Assembly (NCBI GenBank): GCA_021732025.1
Contig: JAKFVU010000048.1
Location: 1-53,419, forward strand
DNA from: Candidatus Obscuribacterales bacterium
Lineage (GTDB): Bacteria > Cyanobacteriota > Vampirovibrionia > Obscuribacterales > Obscuribacteraceae
DNA length: 53,419 nucleotides
Direction of reading: 5' to 3'
Made by a program: the position numbers and the translations under genes. The number at the start of each line of letters is the position of its first letter. The first letter of the stretch is position 1. Below are positions 39,722 to 49,203 of this stretch, in pieces. The notes under the pieces were generated by a model. The model searched no databases. It worked only from the letters and a program-made list of their open reading frames with translations, and had not been told where the DNA came from.

Positions 39722-40900
39722 TTATAGTCCTTTCAATACGTTTTGAGCGATGACCAGGCGTTGAATTTCTGAGGTGCCTTCATAGATTTCGGTGATTTTT
39801 GCGTCACGCATATAACGTTCCACTGGGTAGTCGGTAACGAAACCGTACCCGCCGAAAATTTGAACACATTTTACAGTATTTCTCATCGCCACTTCTGAGG
39901 CAAAGAGCTTAGCTTGAGCGGCCAGTTTAGTGAATTTATCACCGCGATCTTGAGCGACACAGGCATTGTAGGTTAAAAGCCTGGCGGCATCAATTTCGGT
40001 TTGCATTTCGGCAAACATAAACTGGATAGCTTGGAACTGATTGATAGTTTTGTTGAAAGCCACCCGTTCTTTACTGTACTTAAATGCGTGATCCCAGGCC
40101 CCTTGAGCAATACCTACAGCTTGAGAGGCGATACCAATTCTGCCACCATCTAAGGTGACCATCGAAACTTTAAAGCCGTCGCCTTCTCCGCCCAACATAT
40201 TGGCCACCGGAACAGGGGTATCTTCAAAGTTGATTTGGCAGGTAGATGAACCCTTGATGCCAAGCTTGTCTTCAAGCTTGCCGAAAGTAAAGCCAGGAGA
40301 ACCCTTCTCAACAATTAAGGCTACTAAGCCTTTGTGTTTGAGGGTCTGATCTGTTTGAGCAATAACTAGATAATAGTCTGCTTCTACACCGTTGGTGATC
40401 CAGTTTTTAGAGCCATTTAAAATAAACTGATCGCCTTTGCGCACAGCCATGCACTTCGCTGCCGCAGAGTCTGAGCCAGAGTCTGGTTCAGATAGGGCAA
40501 AAGCACCCATTTTTTTGCCTTGGCACATGGGCGGTAAGAAGCGCTTCTTCTGCTCTTCGGAGCCAAAAATATAAATAGGAGTGGCGCAGAGAGAGACGTG
40601 GGCTGAGTAGAGCACCGAGGTTGTAGCGCAGGCGCTTCCCAATTCTTCAACCACAGTACTGTACGAAACGTGGTCCATGCCAGCGCCGCCGTACTCTTCA
40701 GGAAATGGCAGGCCGCAAAGATCTGATTGAGCCAAGAGGTCCCAGTTTTCGCGCGGAAAGCGATGGTTGCGGTCAACTTCGGCTGCGCGCGGCGCAAACT
40801 CAGCTTGTGCTAACTCTCTTACCGTCTCTTTGATCAATTGCTGATCTTCAGTCAGTCTAAATCCTAATGGCAAGTCTTTCAGTGTCGTGGCTGTCAACAT
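39722..40900 (-). CDS. Acyl-CoA dehydrogenase
   Basis: FAD enzyme that oxidises acyl-CoA to enoyl-CoA in the first step of beta-oxidation. The 392-residue length is standard. Signatures are AFALSEPDSGSDSAA (FAD/substrate site), and YMRDAKITEIYEGTSEIQR, where the glutamate in YEGTSEIQ is the catalytic base in short-chain types (Bcd/ACADS). The 3-hydroxyacyl-CoA dehydrogenase at 2885-3754 catalyses a later step. No electron-transfer flavoprotein gene is in the window. CAGGTG precedes the ATG. Confidence 0.94.
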   Translation of the reverse strand: MLTATTLKDLPLGFRLTEDQQLIKETVRELAQAEFAPRAAEVDRNHRFPRENWDLLAQSDLCGLPFPEEYGGAGMDHVSYSTVVEELGSACATTSVLYSAHVSLCATPIYIFGSEEQKKRFLPPMCQGKKMGAFALSEPDSGSDSAAAKCMAVRKGDQFILNGSKNWITNGVEADYYLVIAQTDQTLKHKGLVALIVEKGSPGFTFGKLEDKLGIKGSSTCQINFEDTPVPVANMLGGEGDGFKVSMVTLDGGRIGIASQAVGIAQGAWDHAFKYSKERVAFNKTINQFQAIQFMFAEMQTEIDAARLLTYNACVAQDRGDKFTKLAAQAKLFASEVAMRNTVKCVQIFGGYGFVTDYPVERYMRDAKITEIYEGTSEIQRLVIAQNVLKGL

Positions 40901-41015
40901 TGTTCACCTGATAATTTGGTCAAGTCTCAATTTCTACCGTAACAGCTGATCATACCATCTGAAAGGGCCTCTTGAAGCCCCAAGGTCTTGTTATGGTAAG
41001 AGTGCGGTAGAGTAT

Positions 41016-41036
41016 TCAGTAACTAGAATTTACTGA
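41016..41036. promoter_or_regulatory. 7-bp inverted repeat upstream of the GGDEF-like gene
   Basis: TCAGTAA at 41016-41022 and TTACTGA at 41030-41036 form a perfect dyad around a 7-base centre, ending 16 bp before the GTG start at 41053. It overlaps the region where a promoter or ribosome-binding leader should lie. Operator function is inferred only. Confidence 0.4.
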
Positions 41037-41052
41037 CTGTAGGAAACAAGCC

Positions 41053-42531
41053 GTGGCGGATATCAAGGTACTCTACGTAGAAGATTCCAGAAGCTCGAGC
41101 CCCAAACTGCGGCAAGCTCTCAAAGACGAGGGTCTGTCTATTGTTTTCTGTGGCGGTGGCTTTGACGCATTAGACGAATTAGCTAGCGATGGTGCCGATA
41201 TTGTCGTCGCCGCTACCAAAGTGAGCGATCTCAGCGGTTATCAATTGGCTAGTCTAATTAAATCGAGTGAACTTGTCAGTCAGCTGCCGGTAGTACTTTT
41301 CTTTAGCGGCGAGACGGCCACTGATGATTTTTGGATCAAGGCGGCCCGCCCAGACGTTGTAGTTGGTGAAGAGGATCTCAAGGAGCCTAGTAAAGTCGCT
41401 CGCATGATCCGCGATTTGGCAGAGAATGCCCGTCTAGCAGGTTGGGAGAAATCTATTGGTCGCGGCGTACTAGTGCCTTCTGCAGGATTTTCTTCTAATA
41501 ATCTTGTTGAAAGTTATTCAAGCTTGCTCAACGATTTGATTTTGGAGCGGGCTGTCAATCGCACCGCTCGCACCCTTACTGCTTTAGTTGAACCGCGTAG
41601 CCAGTTTTTAGAGGCATTTTTCACTTTCGTTGGCGAAATTTTCCAACCTGATTTAATGGGCATCGTAATTGCTGATGTAAATTCGCCGTGGGCGGCCGTG
41701 CAAGTCAAAGGTAACGTCTCACAAGATGCCTATGACCCGATGATCGCAAGTATGCTCAAGCAACTCAAATTGCCAGCCAATCTAAAAGTGGAGCTGCGCG
41801 GAGAATTGGTGCAAGACAATGTCACTGCAGCAAGAAGTTTGGGGACGGTAGAAATATTGAACGTTGCTTCTGAGAAGCAAGGTCTTGGTGCACTAGTCTT
41901 TGCCAGTGCTGAGAAGAATGCATTTAGCCCTGGTGCTCGAGCATTCATGGGAGTATTGAAACAAGAACTCAAACCAGTTATTCAACTGCTACTTGCTAAG
42001 CAAGAAATAGAAGAATTGCATTCACGTGAAGCCTATAGAGCGGCTATCGACTCACTTACCGGTTTGTACAATCTAGAATTCTTAGTGGGCTTTTTACAGC
42101 AACAATTATTGTTCTCTTTCCGTCAGCGGCTACCAGTCGGTATGGCCATCATCGACGTCGATAATTTTGCGAAAATCAATGAAGAACACGGTTATGAGAT
42201 TGGCGATTCGGTACTCAACACTGTTGCCAACAAGCTCTTACAGATTACTCGCTCGAGCGATTTGATTGCTCGCTACGGCGGTGATCAGTTTGCTGTGGTG
42301 TTACCCAACACTGACTTGGCTGGTACTCGCGTACTAGGTGAGAAAGTGCGCTCAGAGATGGAGTTTGCCAGTTTCGGTCAAGAGAATGGACGCAAGGGTC
42401 CGAAGGTTACTGTCTCGGTTGGTTGTGCCAATTTTAATATGGAAGATTTGAATCCGGAGACAATATTGCGCGACGCTAAAATTGCTCTTAGACAAGCGAA
42501 AGAAGCTGGGCGCAATCAAGTTTGCAGTTAA
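41053..42531 (+). CDS. Receiver-GAF-GGDEF protein with degenerate active sites
   Basis: A 492-residue protein: N-terminal receiver-like domain (1-125), a GAF-like middle (about 165-320) and a C-terminal GGDEF domain (about 335-492; DSLTGLYNLEFL, IDVDNFAKINEEHGYEIGD). The receiver keeps the E10/D11 acidic pair, but the phosphorylation site is replaced: DIVVAATKVSDLSGY has Ala54 where Asp is expected. The GGDEF signature is GGDQF (residues 409-413), with Gln412 for Glu. So phosphorylation is unlikely, and cyclic-di-GMP synthesis is doubtful. It may be a c-di-GMP- or protein-binding output protein. Start GTG 41053. Confidence 0.85.
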   Translation: MADIKVLYVEDSRSSSPKLRQALKDEGLSIVFCGGGFDALDELASDGADIVVAATKVSDLSGYQLASLIKSSELVSQLPVVLFFSGETATDDFWIKAARPDVVVGEEDLKEPSKVARMIRDLAENARLAGWEKSIGRGVLVPSAGFSSNNLVESYSSLLNDLILERAVNRTARTLTALVEPRSQFLEAFFTFVGEIFQPDLMGIVIADVNSPWAAVQVKGNVSQDAYDPMIASMLKQLKLPANLKVELRGELVQDNVTAARSLGTVEILNVASEKQGLGALVFASAEKNAFSPGARAFMGVLKQELKPVIQLLLAKQEIEELHSREAYRAAIDSLTGLYNLEFLVGFLQQQLLFSFRQRLPVGMAIIDVDNFAKINEEHGYEIGDSVLNTVANKLLQITRSSDLIARYGGDQFAVVLPNTDLAGTRVLGEKVRSEMEFASFGQENGRKGPKVTVSVGCANFNMEDLNPETILRDAKIALRQAKEAGRNQVCS

Positions 42532-42540
42532 CTAAAAGAA

Positions 42541-43725
42541 CTAAGTCAGGGCTGTGTAGAAGCTATCAATAGTTTGCAAAATAGTTGCTTCTTCAACTCG
42601 GCACATAATATTTGCAAGTAGAATTGCCGCTCCGGCTCCTACACCCTCTTTTACATGCCCGTCTTCATACGCTCTCAGCCCGGGATGAGCAGAATCTTTT
42701 AACGTGAAGTGACTGGCCACAAATGGCGCACCAACTAAACGGGCCAGCTTTCCTGTTTCGGCATGCTGATCGTGGGCTACCCACTTTGTGGTTGCCACTA
42801 ATACGTTGCTGAGCGGCTGGCCTGCATTTTTCGCTATTTGATCAGCCAAAGCATAGACTGCAAGCATTTGGCAGCCGCCACCAAGAATGGTGAGCGTATT
42901 ACTATTTGACTGACTGTGGCGCCGGGTAATAAATCCCACTGCAAAGGCTTGCATAGGGTCTCCTACGGCGGCAATTGCCGATAGTGGACTGCTCTTGAAG
43001 TGGTGGGCAATTTCAGCTGTTTCACCGCCTGCGCTTGCTTCCAAATTGAACCGCTTAGCGGCTTTCTCTAAACCTGCTTTAGCCATGTCAATTTTTTGTT
43101 GATGGTTGCATGTGGGTACGCTACTAGAAAGCAAATTTTCAGCATTGATGCCAAGCGCCATGAAGATGGCTTGGGCTGTAGTGGTGCCTCCGGGAATGCA
43201 CTCGGATAAAACTACTAGTGTTTCGCCCTGTGCTTTGCCAGCTTCTTCTTTTTCAATATCGTCAGCCAGTTTTATACCGGCTTGAAATAGCTTGTTGACG
43301 AGAGCTTCAGTAAGAGCCTCACCCGATGTGATTGTCTTGCCAGGCACCTCTCCGGCTTTTAAGTGAGCGATTTGTGGACTACTAAAACTGCCGCAGTCAA
43401 CCACAGTAGTTTGATGAGGAATTAAACTTAAAGCTGCTCTAGTGAGCACCACTGGTGATGCAATTCCGGTGGGAGATACTGGTAGCTTTTGTTGATCGGG
43501 CAGATGTGAGAGTAAGATATCGGCATCAAGAGCGGGTGTGAGGCGGCGCAACTCTGGGCTGCTTCCTGCTGCCGAAACACCTTCGATATCACTAACTTCG
43601 CTGCCAGCGAGAGCCAATATAAAGTCAATTCTTAGCGCCAAGCGAACGCGTTCGACTAATTTAGTTGTGCGACCATTGGCGTCAAAGACAATGTCAGTGA
43701 GGTCAGTTTGAATTTTTGTCAGCAC
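42541..43725 (-). CDS. CobT-like nicotinate-nucleotide phosphoribosyltransferase (UPF0284 type)
   Basis: A 394-residue homologue of the CobT family branch found in Cyanobacteria and Archaea (TIGR00303/UPF0284). CobT attaches the lower ligand in cobalamin synthesis. Family pattern is seen in VVDCGSFSSPQIAHL, ECIPGGTTTAQAIFMALG, AVGDPMQAFAVGFI and LTILGGGCQMLAVY. GTG 43725 is the probable start, with GGGA six bases upstream, and overlaps the end of the upstream membrane gene by 23 bp. No other cobalamin gene is in the window, so its actual role in B12 metabolism is not demonstrated. Confidence 0.85.
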   Translation of the reverse strand: MLTKIQTDLTDIVFDANGRTTKLVERVRLALRIDFILALAGSEVSDIEGVSAAGSSPELRRLTPALDADILLSHLPDQQKLPVSPTGIASPVVLTRAALSLIPHQTTVVDCGSFSSPQIAHLKAGEVPGKTITSGEALTEALVNKLFQAGIKLADDIEKEEAGKAQGETLVVLSECIPGGTTTAQAIFMALGINAENLLSSSVPTCNHQQKIDMAKAGLEKAAKRFNLEASAGGETAEIAHHFKSSPLSAIAAVGDPMQAFAVGFITRRHSQSNSNTLTILGGGCQMLAVYALADQIAKNAGQPLSNVLVATTKWVAHDQHAETGKLARLVGAPFVASHFTLKDSAHPGLRAYEDGHVKEGVGAGAAILLANIMCRVEEATILQTIDSFYTALT

Positions 43726-44689
43726 CTGATTTCCCGCTTTCGCTTATTACTACACTGTCTCTCACAACTTCTAAGAGCATTGCCATGCCCATAGGAATGA
43801 CAATTAGTCCAGATAGACCTTGCCACACTTCGTTTACGTACGAAAGAGGCGTCACTGAAAGTACCTCTTTTGCCTGCAGGGCAGGCTTGAGCATAGCCAG
43901 CATAGAGTACGGGGTAGTTATTGCGCTTACAGCCACCAAGACTAGGAGAGAAACAAGACTTAAAACTGGTGAGGTGGTGATGGCTAACCAGAGCGATTCT
44001 ATTGACGTTTCCTTGACTGAGCGGTCGAGCATGGTGGAGACTGCCAACATGGTAATCGAATAGTTAGAAAGCAACAGACCGACAATTGCCATGGCCACTA
44101 TAGAGCCGTTCCGCATACTCGTAACTTCTGGTCCTAGTTGATAGGTTTGCACGACTTCGGGTGTGAGGCCGACTGCTATGAATGACGCTGCGCACCAGAC
44201 AAAGAGCAGAGGCACCATGATTATTGAACAAATTAGCCAGCTCTTACTGAGAAACATCTTGTGACTTCTTACTGATGCTAAGCCTTCATCTAGGTAGCTT
44301 TTGATGCTCGACAAAGTTGATGGGTTGGCCTGGTCGTAAGGGCAACGCAGAAAGGCTCGAGTAAATCCGGCAATGCGGATAAGGCCAATGAAAAGCGAAA
44401 GAATTAGCAGAATACCTGTGATGATCAGGCCTGCCGTCGATCCAATCAGTGTCGGAATCAGCACATTGCCGTCAATTGTTCCGCGCATATTTATGCTCGA
44501 CAGAAAGCTAAAGCAAGTGAGCATGATTATCCCGGCCAAGGTCGAAAGAATGATCGGAGTCTTGAAAATCGGTATGTAGGCTAAAGCGAATTGCCAGTTA
44601 TGGCGCCACCAAGCGGCCTGGAAAAAGCGGCTGATTGTCTTTAGGCTGACAAAATTTGATCTTTGGCTAGAGTCTGACGAATGCTTCAA
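43703..44689 (-). CDS. Hypothetical polytopic membrane protein
   Basis: A 328-residue protein with about six hydrophobic helices (for example IILSTLAGIIMLTCFSFL, GLIITGILLILSLFIGLI, LVSLLVLVAVSAITTPYSML). No transporter family signature was recognised. It overlaps the CobT-like gene by 23 bp, which suggests coupled translation and perhaps a role in cobamide or precursor handling, though this is only context. Starts at ATG 44689. Confidence 0.65.
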   Translation of the reverse strand: MKHSSDSSQRSNFVSLKTISRFFQAAWWRHNWQFALAYIPIFKTPIILSTLAGIIMLTCFSFLSSINMRGTIDGNVLIPTLIGSTAGLIITGILLILSLFIGLIRIAGFTRAFLRCPYDQANPSTLSSIKSYLDEGLASVRSHKMFLSKSWLICSIIMVPLLFVWCAASFIAVGLTPEVVQTYQLGPEVTSMRNGSIVAMAIVGLLLSNYSITMLAVSTMLDRSVKETSIESLWLAITTSPVLSLVSLLVLVAVSAITTPYSMLAMLKPALQAKEVLSVTPLSYVNEVWQGLSGLIVIPMGMAMLLEVVRDSVVISESGKSGADKNSN

Positions 44690-44950
44690 AATATCCCTTT
44701 TTCATTTCTGGTTTTGTCGCTGGCACCGAAGCGCTCTTTTTGCTACAGGATGTTTACATAACATTAAGACCTATTTACTCGCCTTTGTTGCATTTTGCTC
44801 ACCTGCAATATCTCCCACTGTGGGCGGCTTATAGCTATTCTTGCCTAAGCTTAGGTCAGTTCAAAAAGGCACTTACGAGCTTACAGTAAGTGAGTCTAAG
44901 AAAGATTCTTGACAAACTGTGCGAAGATTTCGAAATGCAAGGAGATCTTC
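44690..44950. promoter_or_regulatory. Divergent intergenic region upstream of DAHP synthase
   Basis: About 260 bp between divergent genes. A perfect 12-bp palindrome CCTAAGCTTAGG is at 44844-44855, and an inverted repeat CACTTAC...GTAAGTG at 44870-44892. TTGACA is at 44909 but no good -10 follows at proper distance. The two dyads are candidates for regulator sites of the aromatic pathway gene or for leader hairpins. Confidence 0.4.
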
Positions 44951-46078
44951 ATGATTCTGTCACTGGGCAACGCTAGCGAAAAAGTAATAGAAGAGGTTCG
45001 TCAGAATCTTCTCGCCCGCGGTTTAGAGAATACATTAGTCAAATGCGCCAAGACTACCTTGGTGGTCATTACCTCCGACGCTGACAGCTTACCTGGGCAT
45101 ATCTTCAGTCAGATGGATGGTGTGCAAAAAGTTGTGCGATTGAGTAATCGCAGCCCTCTTGGCAAAGATTTAGCGCAAACAGTAGTTACACTGTCGACGG
45201 CAAACTCGAACTCTGGCTTGGTGCAAATCGGTGGCGGGCGCCCACCTATCGTTATTTCTGGTCCTTGTGCAATTGAAGGCCGTGATCAGATTATCGAGCT
45301 AGCTCAAGAAGTCAAAGCATCCGGTGCAGTCGCACTTCGTGGCGGAGCCTACAAGCCGCGCACCTCAGCTTACGATTTTCAAGGTCTCGGCTTAGATGGC
45401 CTTAAATATATGAAGGAAGCTGGCTTGCAAGCCGGTTTGCCCGTCGTTAGCGAAGTAGTATCAATTGAACAGATTGAACCGTCGTCACCCTACCTTGATG
45501 TATTTCAGGTTGGTGCGCGCAATATGTATAACTACGAGCTGCTCAAAGAGCTAGGTCGTCAGCGCAAGCCCGTGCTATTAAAGCGGGGAATGTCAGCCAC
45601 TATCGACGAGCTTTTGCAAGCGGCAGAATATATTTTGCTAGAGGGAAATCTGCAAGTAATTCTTTGTGAGCGCGGTATTCGTACTTTTGAGAATCGCACT
45701 CGTAATACTCTTGATCTGTCAGCTGTAGCTGTAATCAAATCGCTCACTAGTTTGCCGGTCATGGTTGACCCATCGCACGCTGTGGGCAAGAGAGAATTTA
45801 TTGCTCCATTATCTCGAGCCGCCATTGCCTGTGGTGCTGATGGCCTGATTATCGAAAGTCATTGCACCCCAGATAAATCAATATCTGATGCCGCACAGGC
45901 TATCGAACCTTCTACCCTAGCAGCCATTGTCAACGACACAAACATCATCTGGGCCGCACTCAATCCAAGTGCTGTGGGCAGAACTAATATTGATGAAGTA
46001 ACAGAAGAAGCTTCAGCTGTAAACGTTCAAGGTTCTAAGGCGTCTGCACGTACATTGGCTGGAACCACTGGCATTTAA
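44951..46078 (+). CDS. aroF: 3-deoxy-7-phosphoheptulonate (DAHP) synthase
   Basis: First enzyme of the shikimate pathway, of the class I-beta kind (375 residues from the ATG at 44951). The N-terminal 80 residues are a ferredoxin-like/ACT-like regulatory domain, and the catalytic barrel has ISGPCAIEGRDQI, RGGAYKPRTSAYDFQGLG, LKRGMSATIDELL and VMVDPSHAVGKREFI. AAGGAG lies six bases before this ATG, so I reject an upstream TTG at 44909. The ACT-like domain usually senses Phe or Tyr or chorismate pathway products. It ends with a 4-bp overlap with the convergent 888-residue gene. Confidence 0.95.
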   Translation: MILSLGNASEKVIEEVRQNLLARGLENTLVKCAKTTLVVITSDADSLPGHIFSQMDGVQKVVRLSNRSPLGKDLAQTVVTLSTANSNSGLVQIGGGRPPIVISGPCAIEGRDQIIELAQEVKASGAVALRGGAYKPRTSAYDFQGLGLDGLKYMKEAGLQAGLPVVSEVVSIEQIEPSSPYLDVFQVGARNMYNYELLKELGRQRKPVLLKRGMSATIDELLQAAEYILLEGNLQVILCERGIRTFENRTRNTLDLSAVAVIKSLTSLPVMVDPSHAVGKREFIAPLSRAAIACGADGLIIESHCTPDKSISDAAQAIEPSTLAAIVNDTNIIWAALNPSAVGRTNIDEVTEEASAVNVQGSKASARTLAGTTGI

Positions 46079-48741
46079 TTGCTTGGTCTTTGTCTTTCTG
46101 GTCCAAAGCGCTCAAGAATTTTGACAAAGTTGTCGTTCACTGTAATTTCTGGTGGAGTATTGCCGTGCACTTCCGCTACCATTTTCTTGAAAACTGGTCT
46201 GGCATTGGCTTTGCTAGGCAGTTGCACTTTGACGCCGTTCTCGTAGACAGGTCTTAAGACAACCATACCTTCGATATCTGCGGCATTTGATGTGAAGCGA
46301 TTGAAGCCTGCACCATCGGCTCCGACACCGTGCTCATTCAAGCGCGACACTTCGATGAAGTGTGGTGAGCGAGTATTGGGTTGATTGATGAAGCGTCCGT
46401 TTTTGCCGAACAGAACAATTGTGCCATCTTCTGGCAGTGTGCCAGCCTTTTGGCGATCAAGGATCTCTTTGAGAATAGGCTGTTGTTCAGCGATTTCGTG
46501 CAGCTGTTTGTTTCTTAGTTCGTCCAGTAATCTTGTCTTGGCCTCAAGGTGCTCTTGAATTTCTGATAGTCTTCTTTCTGGCGATCCGTTGTTGATGCCG
46601 CGGCCTGGTTCGCGCAAGTCACTTAATTTTTCGCGGTAGCCCTTGTACGAGTTTGGCAAGTTGTTCATCATGCCTTCTAATTGCATGACAGCTTCGCTGG
46701 CTACCTGACCGCGTTTTCCGGCATCAGGAATTTGCGCTAATTCTTTTGAGGCTGCCTTGGCGTATTCGCCTACAACTTTTAGAGCACGGGTGTAAGAAGG
46801 TGCTCTGTCGGAACCCAATTGCTCTTGAGCTCTCATGGCACTTTGCTCAGCTCTAGCGCGAGTCTCGGCTAAATTCTCGTTTGGTCTGCCGCGATATGTG
46901 CCGTTGTCGATTTCGCTGATTGTGCGTCTGCCTGTTTCGATTTCTCTGAAGAGCTGGTTGGAGCGGACTACTCCTTCGGCATTAGCTTTGGCTGTTGCTA
47001 GCTGTTGGCTAACTTTCAGCGGTTCGATGACGGTTTCGGGAGCCTTAACTGCTTCGACTTTAGCAACTTCTGGTTTTGCTATTTCAATCTTGGCTGGTTG
47101 TACTGCGATTTCTGGAGCTTTTGCTGGTTGGCCAACTGGCTGCTCTAGAGCTTCTTTGATGAGATTGCGCGGTGCAGCTTCTGGCACAGCTGAAACTGTG
47201 GCATCTGGAACTGCTGCTACTTCGATAGCTGGCACCGCTTCTTTGACTGGTGCTACTTCTTTGCCTGCAACTGGTTCTTGAATGGCAACTGGTTTTTCAA
47301 CGGGTTTTGCTGCAACTGCCTTTTCGTGAACAATTTTCAGGCTAGGGTCTGCTTCAAGAGCTGACATTCTGTTCTTGTGCAGCGTTACTAGCTGTTCGGC
47401 AGTTACGACCAAGGCTTGACGCTGTTCTTTAACTGCAGTTAGTGCGCCTTCGGTAATTTTGATTTCTTGCTCTAAGGCTGCTAGCTTACCGGGTTTTGCT
47501 TGCTCAGCGGCTGCTAGAGCTGTTTGAGCTTCGGTTACTCGTTCTCTTGCACGGCCAACTGCTTCACTTCCACCCATCGCTTTGGCTTCGTCGTAGGCAG
47601 TTTTTGCTTCGCGGAATTGTTGGTTCTTCGCGTCAAATGCTTGTTTCTCTGCAGTTGGTGCACCATCTGGTGTACGTTCTTCCTTAACTAGACCTCTTGC
47701 CTGCTCTCTTTCTTGGAAGAGACGATCGTGTTCTTGGCGCTTGCCGTTAATGGTACGACCAATATCCTCTGCGCTTTTCAGATTCTCTTGTGCACGTGTT
47801 AGTTGCAATTTTTCAGGAAGCGGTCCACTGAGTGCTTCTCTTTCCTGAATCTGTTTGGTCAATTTGCCGGAGAGCTGTGTTTCTTTTGATGAAAGGCCCA
47901 GATTCTCTTGGTGTACTGATGTCAGCTGTTCTTTGGCGACGACTAGATGGGTATCATCGGTCAGCTTCGCTTTTTTAAGCTGTGCTTCTAATTCTGCAAA
48001 CGAACCAGTGCTTTTGGGTTTGGTGTTGACGATGTCTTTTACCTGTTCAAAAACGCTGCCGCCTATATCGCTCGGCTTGGCTTCTTTGCCGGCAAAGTTG
48101 CGTGATAGTCCGGTGAGGTGATCGTTGCCGAAGAACTCAGAGGTTTTGGCGAACTGAGCTTTGCTTGAGGCAATGGCGTCGATGTGCCAATTTTGTTTGA
48201 GACCAAGTCCGGCTTTCATGCCCAAACCGCCAGATAGTCCAACTAGTGTGGCATCAAAGAGTATGGCCCCGCCGTTAGCAGCCACTTGTCTGCGATTAGC
48301 TTCAAGATTTGCGCCAGAGTTATAAGCGTCTGAAACAGCACCAATGGTAGCTTGTGGGCGGCCAGCGCTAAACTCGCTGTAAACCCAAGCTGCACCCATA
48401 CCCAAGCCAGCGGCAGCTGCCACAGGCATGCCGAATTTACCCATCTTGCTAACAGCGCTCAGTCCGTAGCCAACTGCGAAGCTCTCCGCCACGGTTGTGA
48501 CGGTTGCCACTTTGTTGTCAGCTGCGTGGCTAACACCGTTCACCATCCCGTCCATTAGGCCGCCAGCCAGGACTGTAGTTGCTCGCATGGTTCCGCTTAC
48601 AGCGTTGTCGCCTTTAAAATTTAAAACGTCTAGAGCCAGCCTAGAGCGAGACTCTTGCTCGGTTGAGTTAGTTGCCGCCGCATCGACACTACCTTGTGGT
48701 AATTCTGTTCTTTGATTGAGACTGTGGCTCAGCTCTGGCAT
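46075..48741 (-). CDS. Large hypothetical coiled-coil protein (888 aa)
   Basis: I do not recognise this protein. Residues about 45-200 are rich in Gly/Ala and contain hydrophobic stretches (AGGLMDGMVNGVSHAADNKVAT, VAAAAGLGMGAAWVYSEF, GGAILFDATLVGLSGGLGMKAGLGL) that could insert in membranes. Residues about 230-450 are coiled coil. About 470-600 is a low-complexity Pro/Ala/Val/Glu/Lys segment. The last 250 residues are helical, then a compact end domain with PNTRSPHFIEVSRLNEHGVGADG. No signal peptide is evident. This layout recalls toxin- or effector-like proteins, but no catalytic motif is seen. GGAG lies 11 bases before ATG 48741. Confidence 0.72.
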   Translation of the reverse strand: MPELSHSLNQRTELPQGSVDAAATNSTEQESRSRLALDVLNFKGDNAVSGTMRATTVLAGGLMDGMVNGVSHAADNKVATVTTVAESFAVGYGLSAVSKMGKFGMPVAAAAGLGMGAAWVYSEFSAGRPQATIGAVSDAYNSGANLEANRRQVAANGGAILFDATLVGLSGGLGMKAGLGLKQNWHIDAIASSKAQFAKTSEFFGNDHLTGLSRNFAGKEAKPSDIGGSVFEQVKDIVNTKPKSTGSFAELEAQLKKAKLTDDTHLVVAKEQLTSVHQENLGLSSKETQLSGKLTKQIQEREALSGPLPEKLQLTRAQENLKSAEDIGRTINGKRQEHDRLFQEREQARGLVKEERTPDGAPTAEKQAFDAKNQQFREAKTAYDEAKAMGGSEAVGRARERVTEAQTALAAAEQAKPGKLAALEQEIKITEGALTAVKEQRQALVVTAEQLVTLHKNRMSALEADPSLKIVHEKAVAAKPVEKPVAIQEPVAGKEVAPVKEAVPAIEVAAVPDATVSAVPEAAPRNLIKEALEQPVGQPAKAPEIAVQPAKIEIAKPEVAKVEAVKAPETVIEPLKVSQQLATAKANAEGVVRSNQLFREIETGRRTISEIDNGTYRGRPNENLAETRARAEQSAMRAQEQLGSDRAPSYTRALKVVGEYAKAASKELAQIPDAGKRGQVASEAVMQLEGMMNNLPNSYKGYREKLSDLREPGRGINNGSPERRLSEIQEHLEAKTRLLDELRNKQLHEIAEQQPILKEILDRQKAGTLPEDGTIVLFGKNGRFINQPNTRSPHFIEVSRLNEHGVGADGAGFNRFTSNAADIEGMVVLRPVYENGVKVQLPSKANARPVFKKMVAEVHGNTPPEITVNDNFVKILERFGPERQRPSN

Positions 48742-49203
48742 TGTGCGGGTTCTCCAAGAAAAATAAGGGTGTTGCTCGGTCGGGTGGTCTTGGTGTGTGT
48801 TGGGTTTGTGTGAATTGGATCAGGGGTTGATGAGAGGCATCTTAGGCTGATGCCAAGGGCAAGTCGATTGGGGAAAATCCCCATCACCTCGTAGGACTCC
48901 CATGCCTTTGTGAGAGGCAAATATTAAATTGGCACCTGCCCGGCTTTGACTTGATATTGCCGCTGAGAGAAGATTTTTCTAGGGCATTTAATCTGAGGGC
49001 GACCATCTACCTGTTAATGCCAGACCTAAAGACGTCTCAAGTTTCAGCCGTGTCTGGCGGTCGTTTGTCCAAGCTTTATCTCTTCCATATAAAAGTAGGG
49101 TCGTAAGCTGAACATTGCCAAGCTTGATTAATAGCTAGCTAAGTTGCTAGATTAGATTTGCACGTTCTTCGTGCAAGATTTATAGAGGAATATTCAAGTC
49201 TCA
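48742..49203. promoter_or_regulatory. Divergent 460-bp intergenic region
   Basis: No gene is supported between the large coiled-coil gene and the transporter gene. A plausible promoter for the transporter is TTGATT at 49124-49129 and TAGATT at 49148-49153 with an 18-bp spacer. A hairpin TTGCACG-TTCTT-CGTGCAA lies at 49158-49176, just after it, in the transcript leader. GGGGA/TCCCC dyad at 48870-48882 was also noted. Confidence 0.35.

Noticed and set aside
46835..48715. Several plus-strand frames opposite the 888-residue gene
   Set aside because: They mirror its low-complexity codons and lack starts with ribosome binding sites.
48870..48882. GGGGA/TCCCC dyad upstream of the large coiled-coil gene
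   Set aside because: Arms of five bases are too short to stand out in a 460-bp region; listed only within the intergenic feature.
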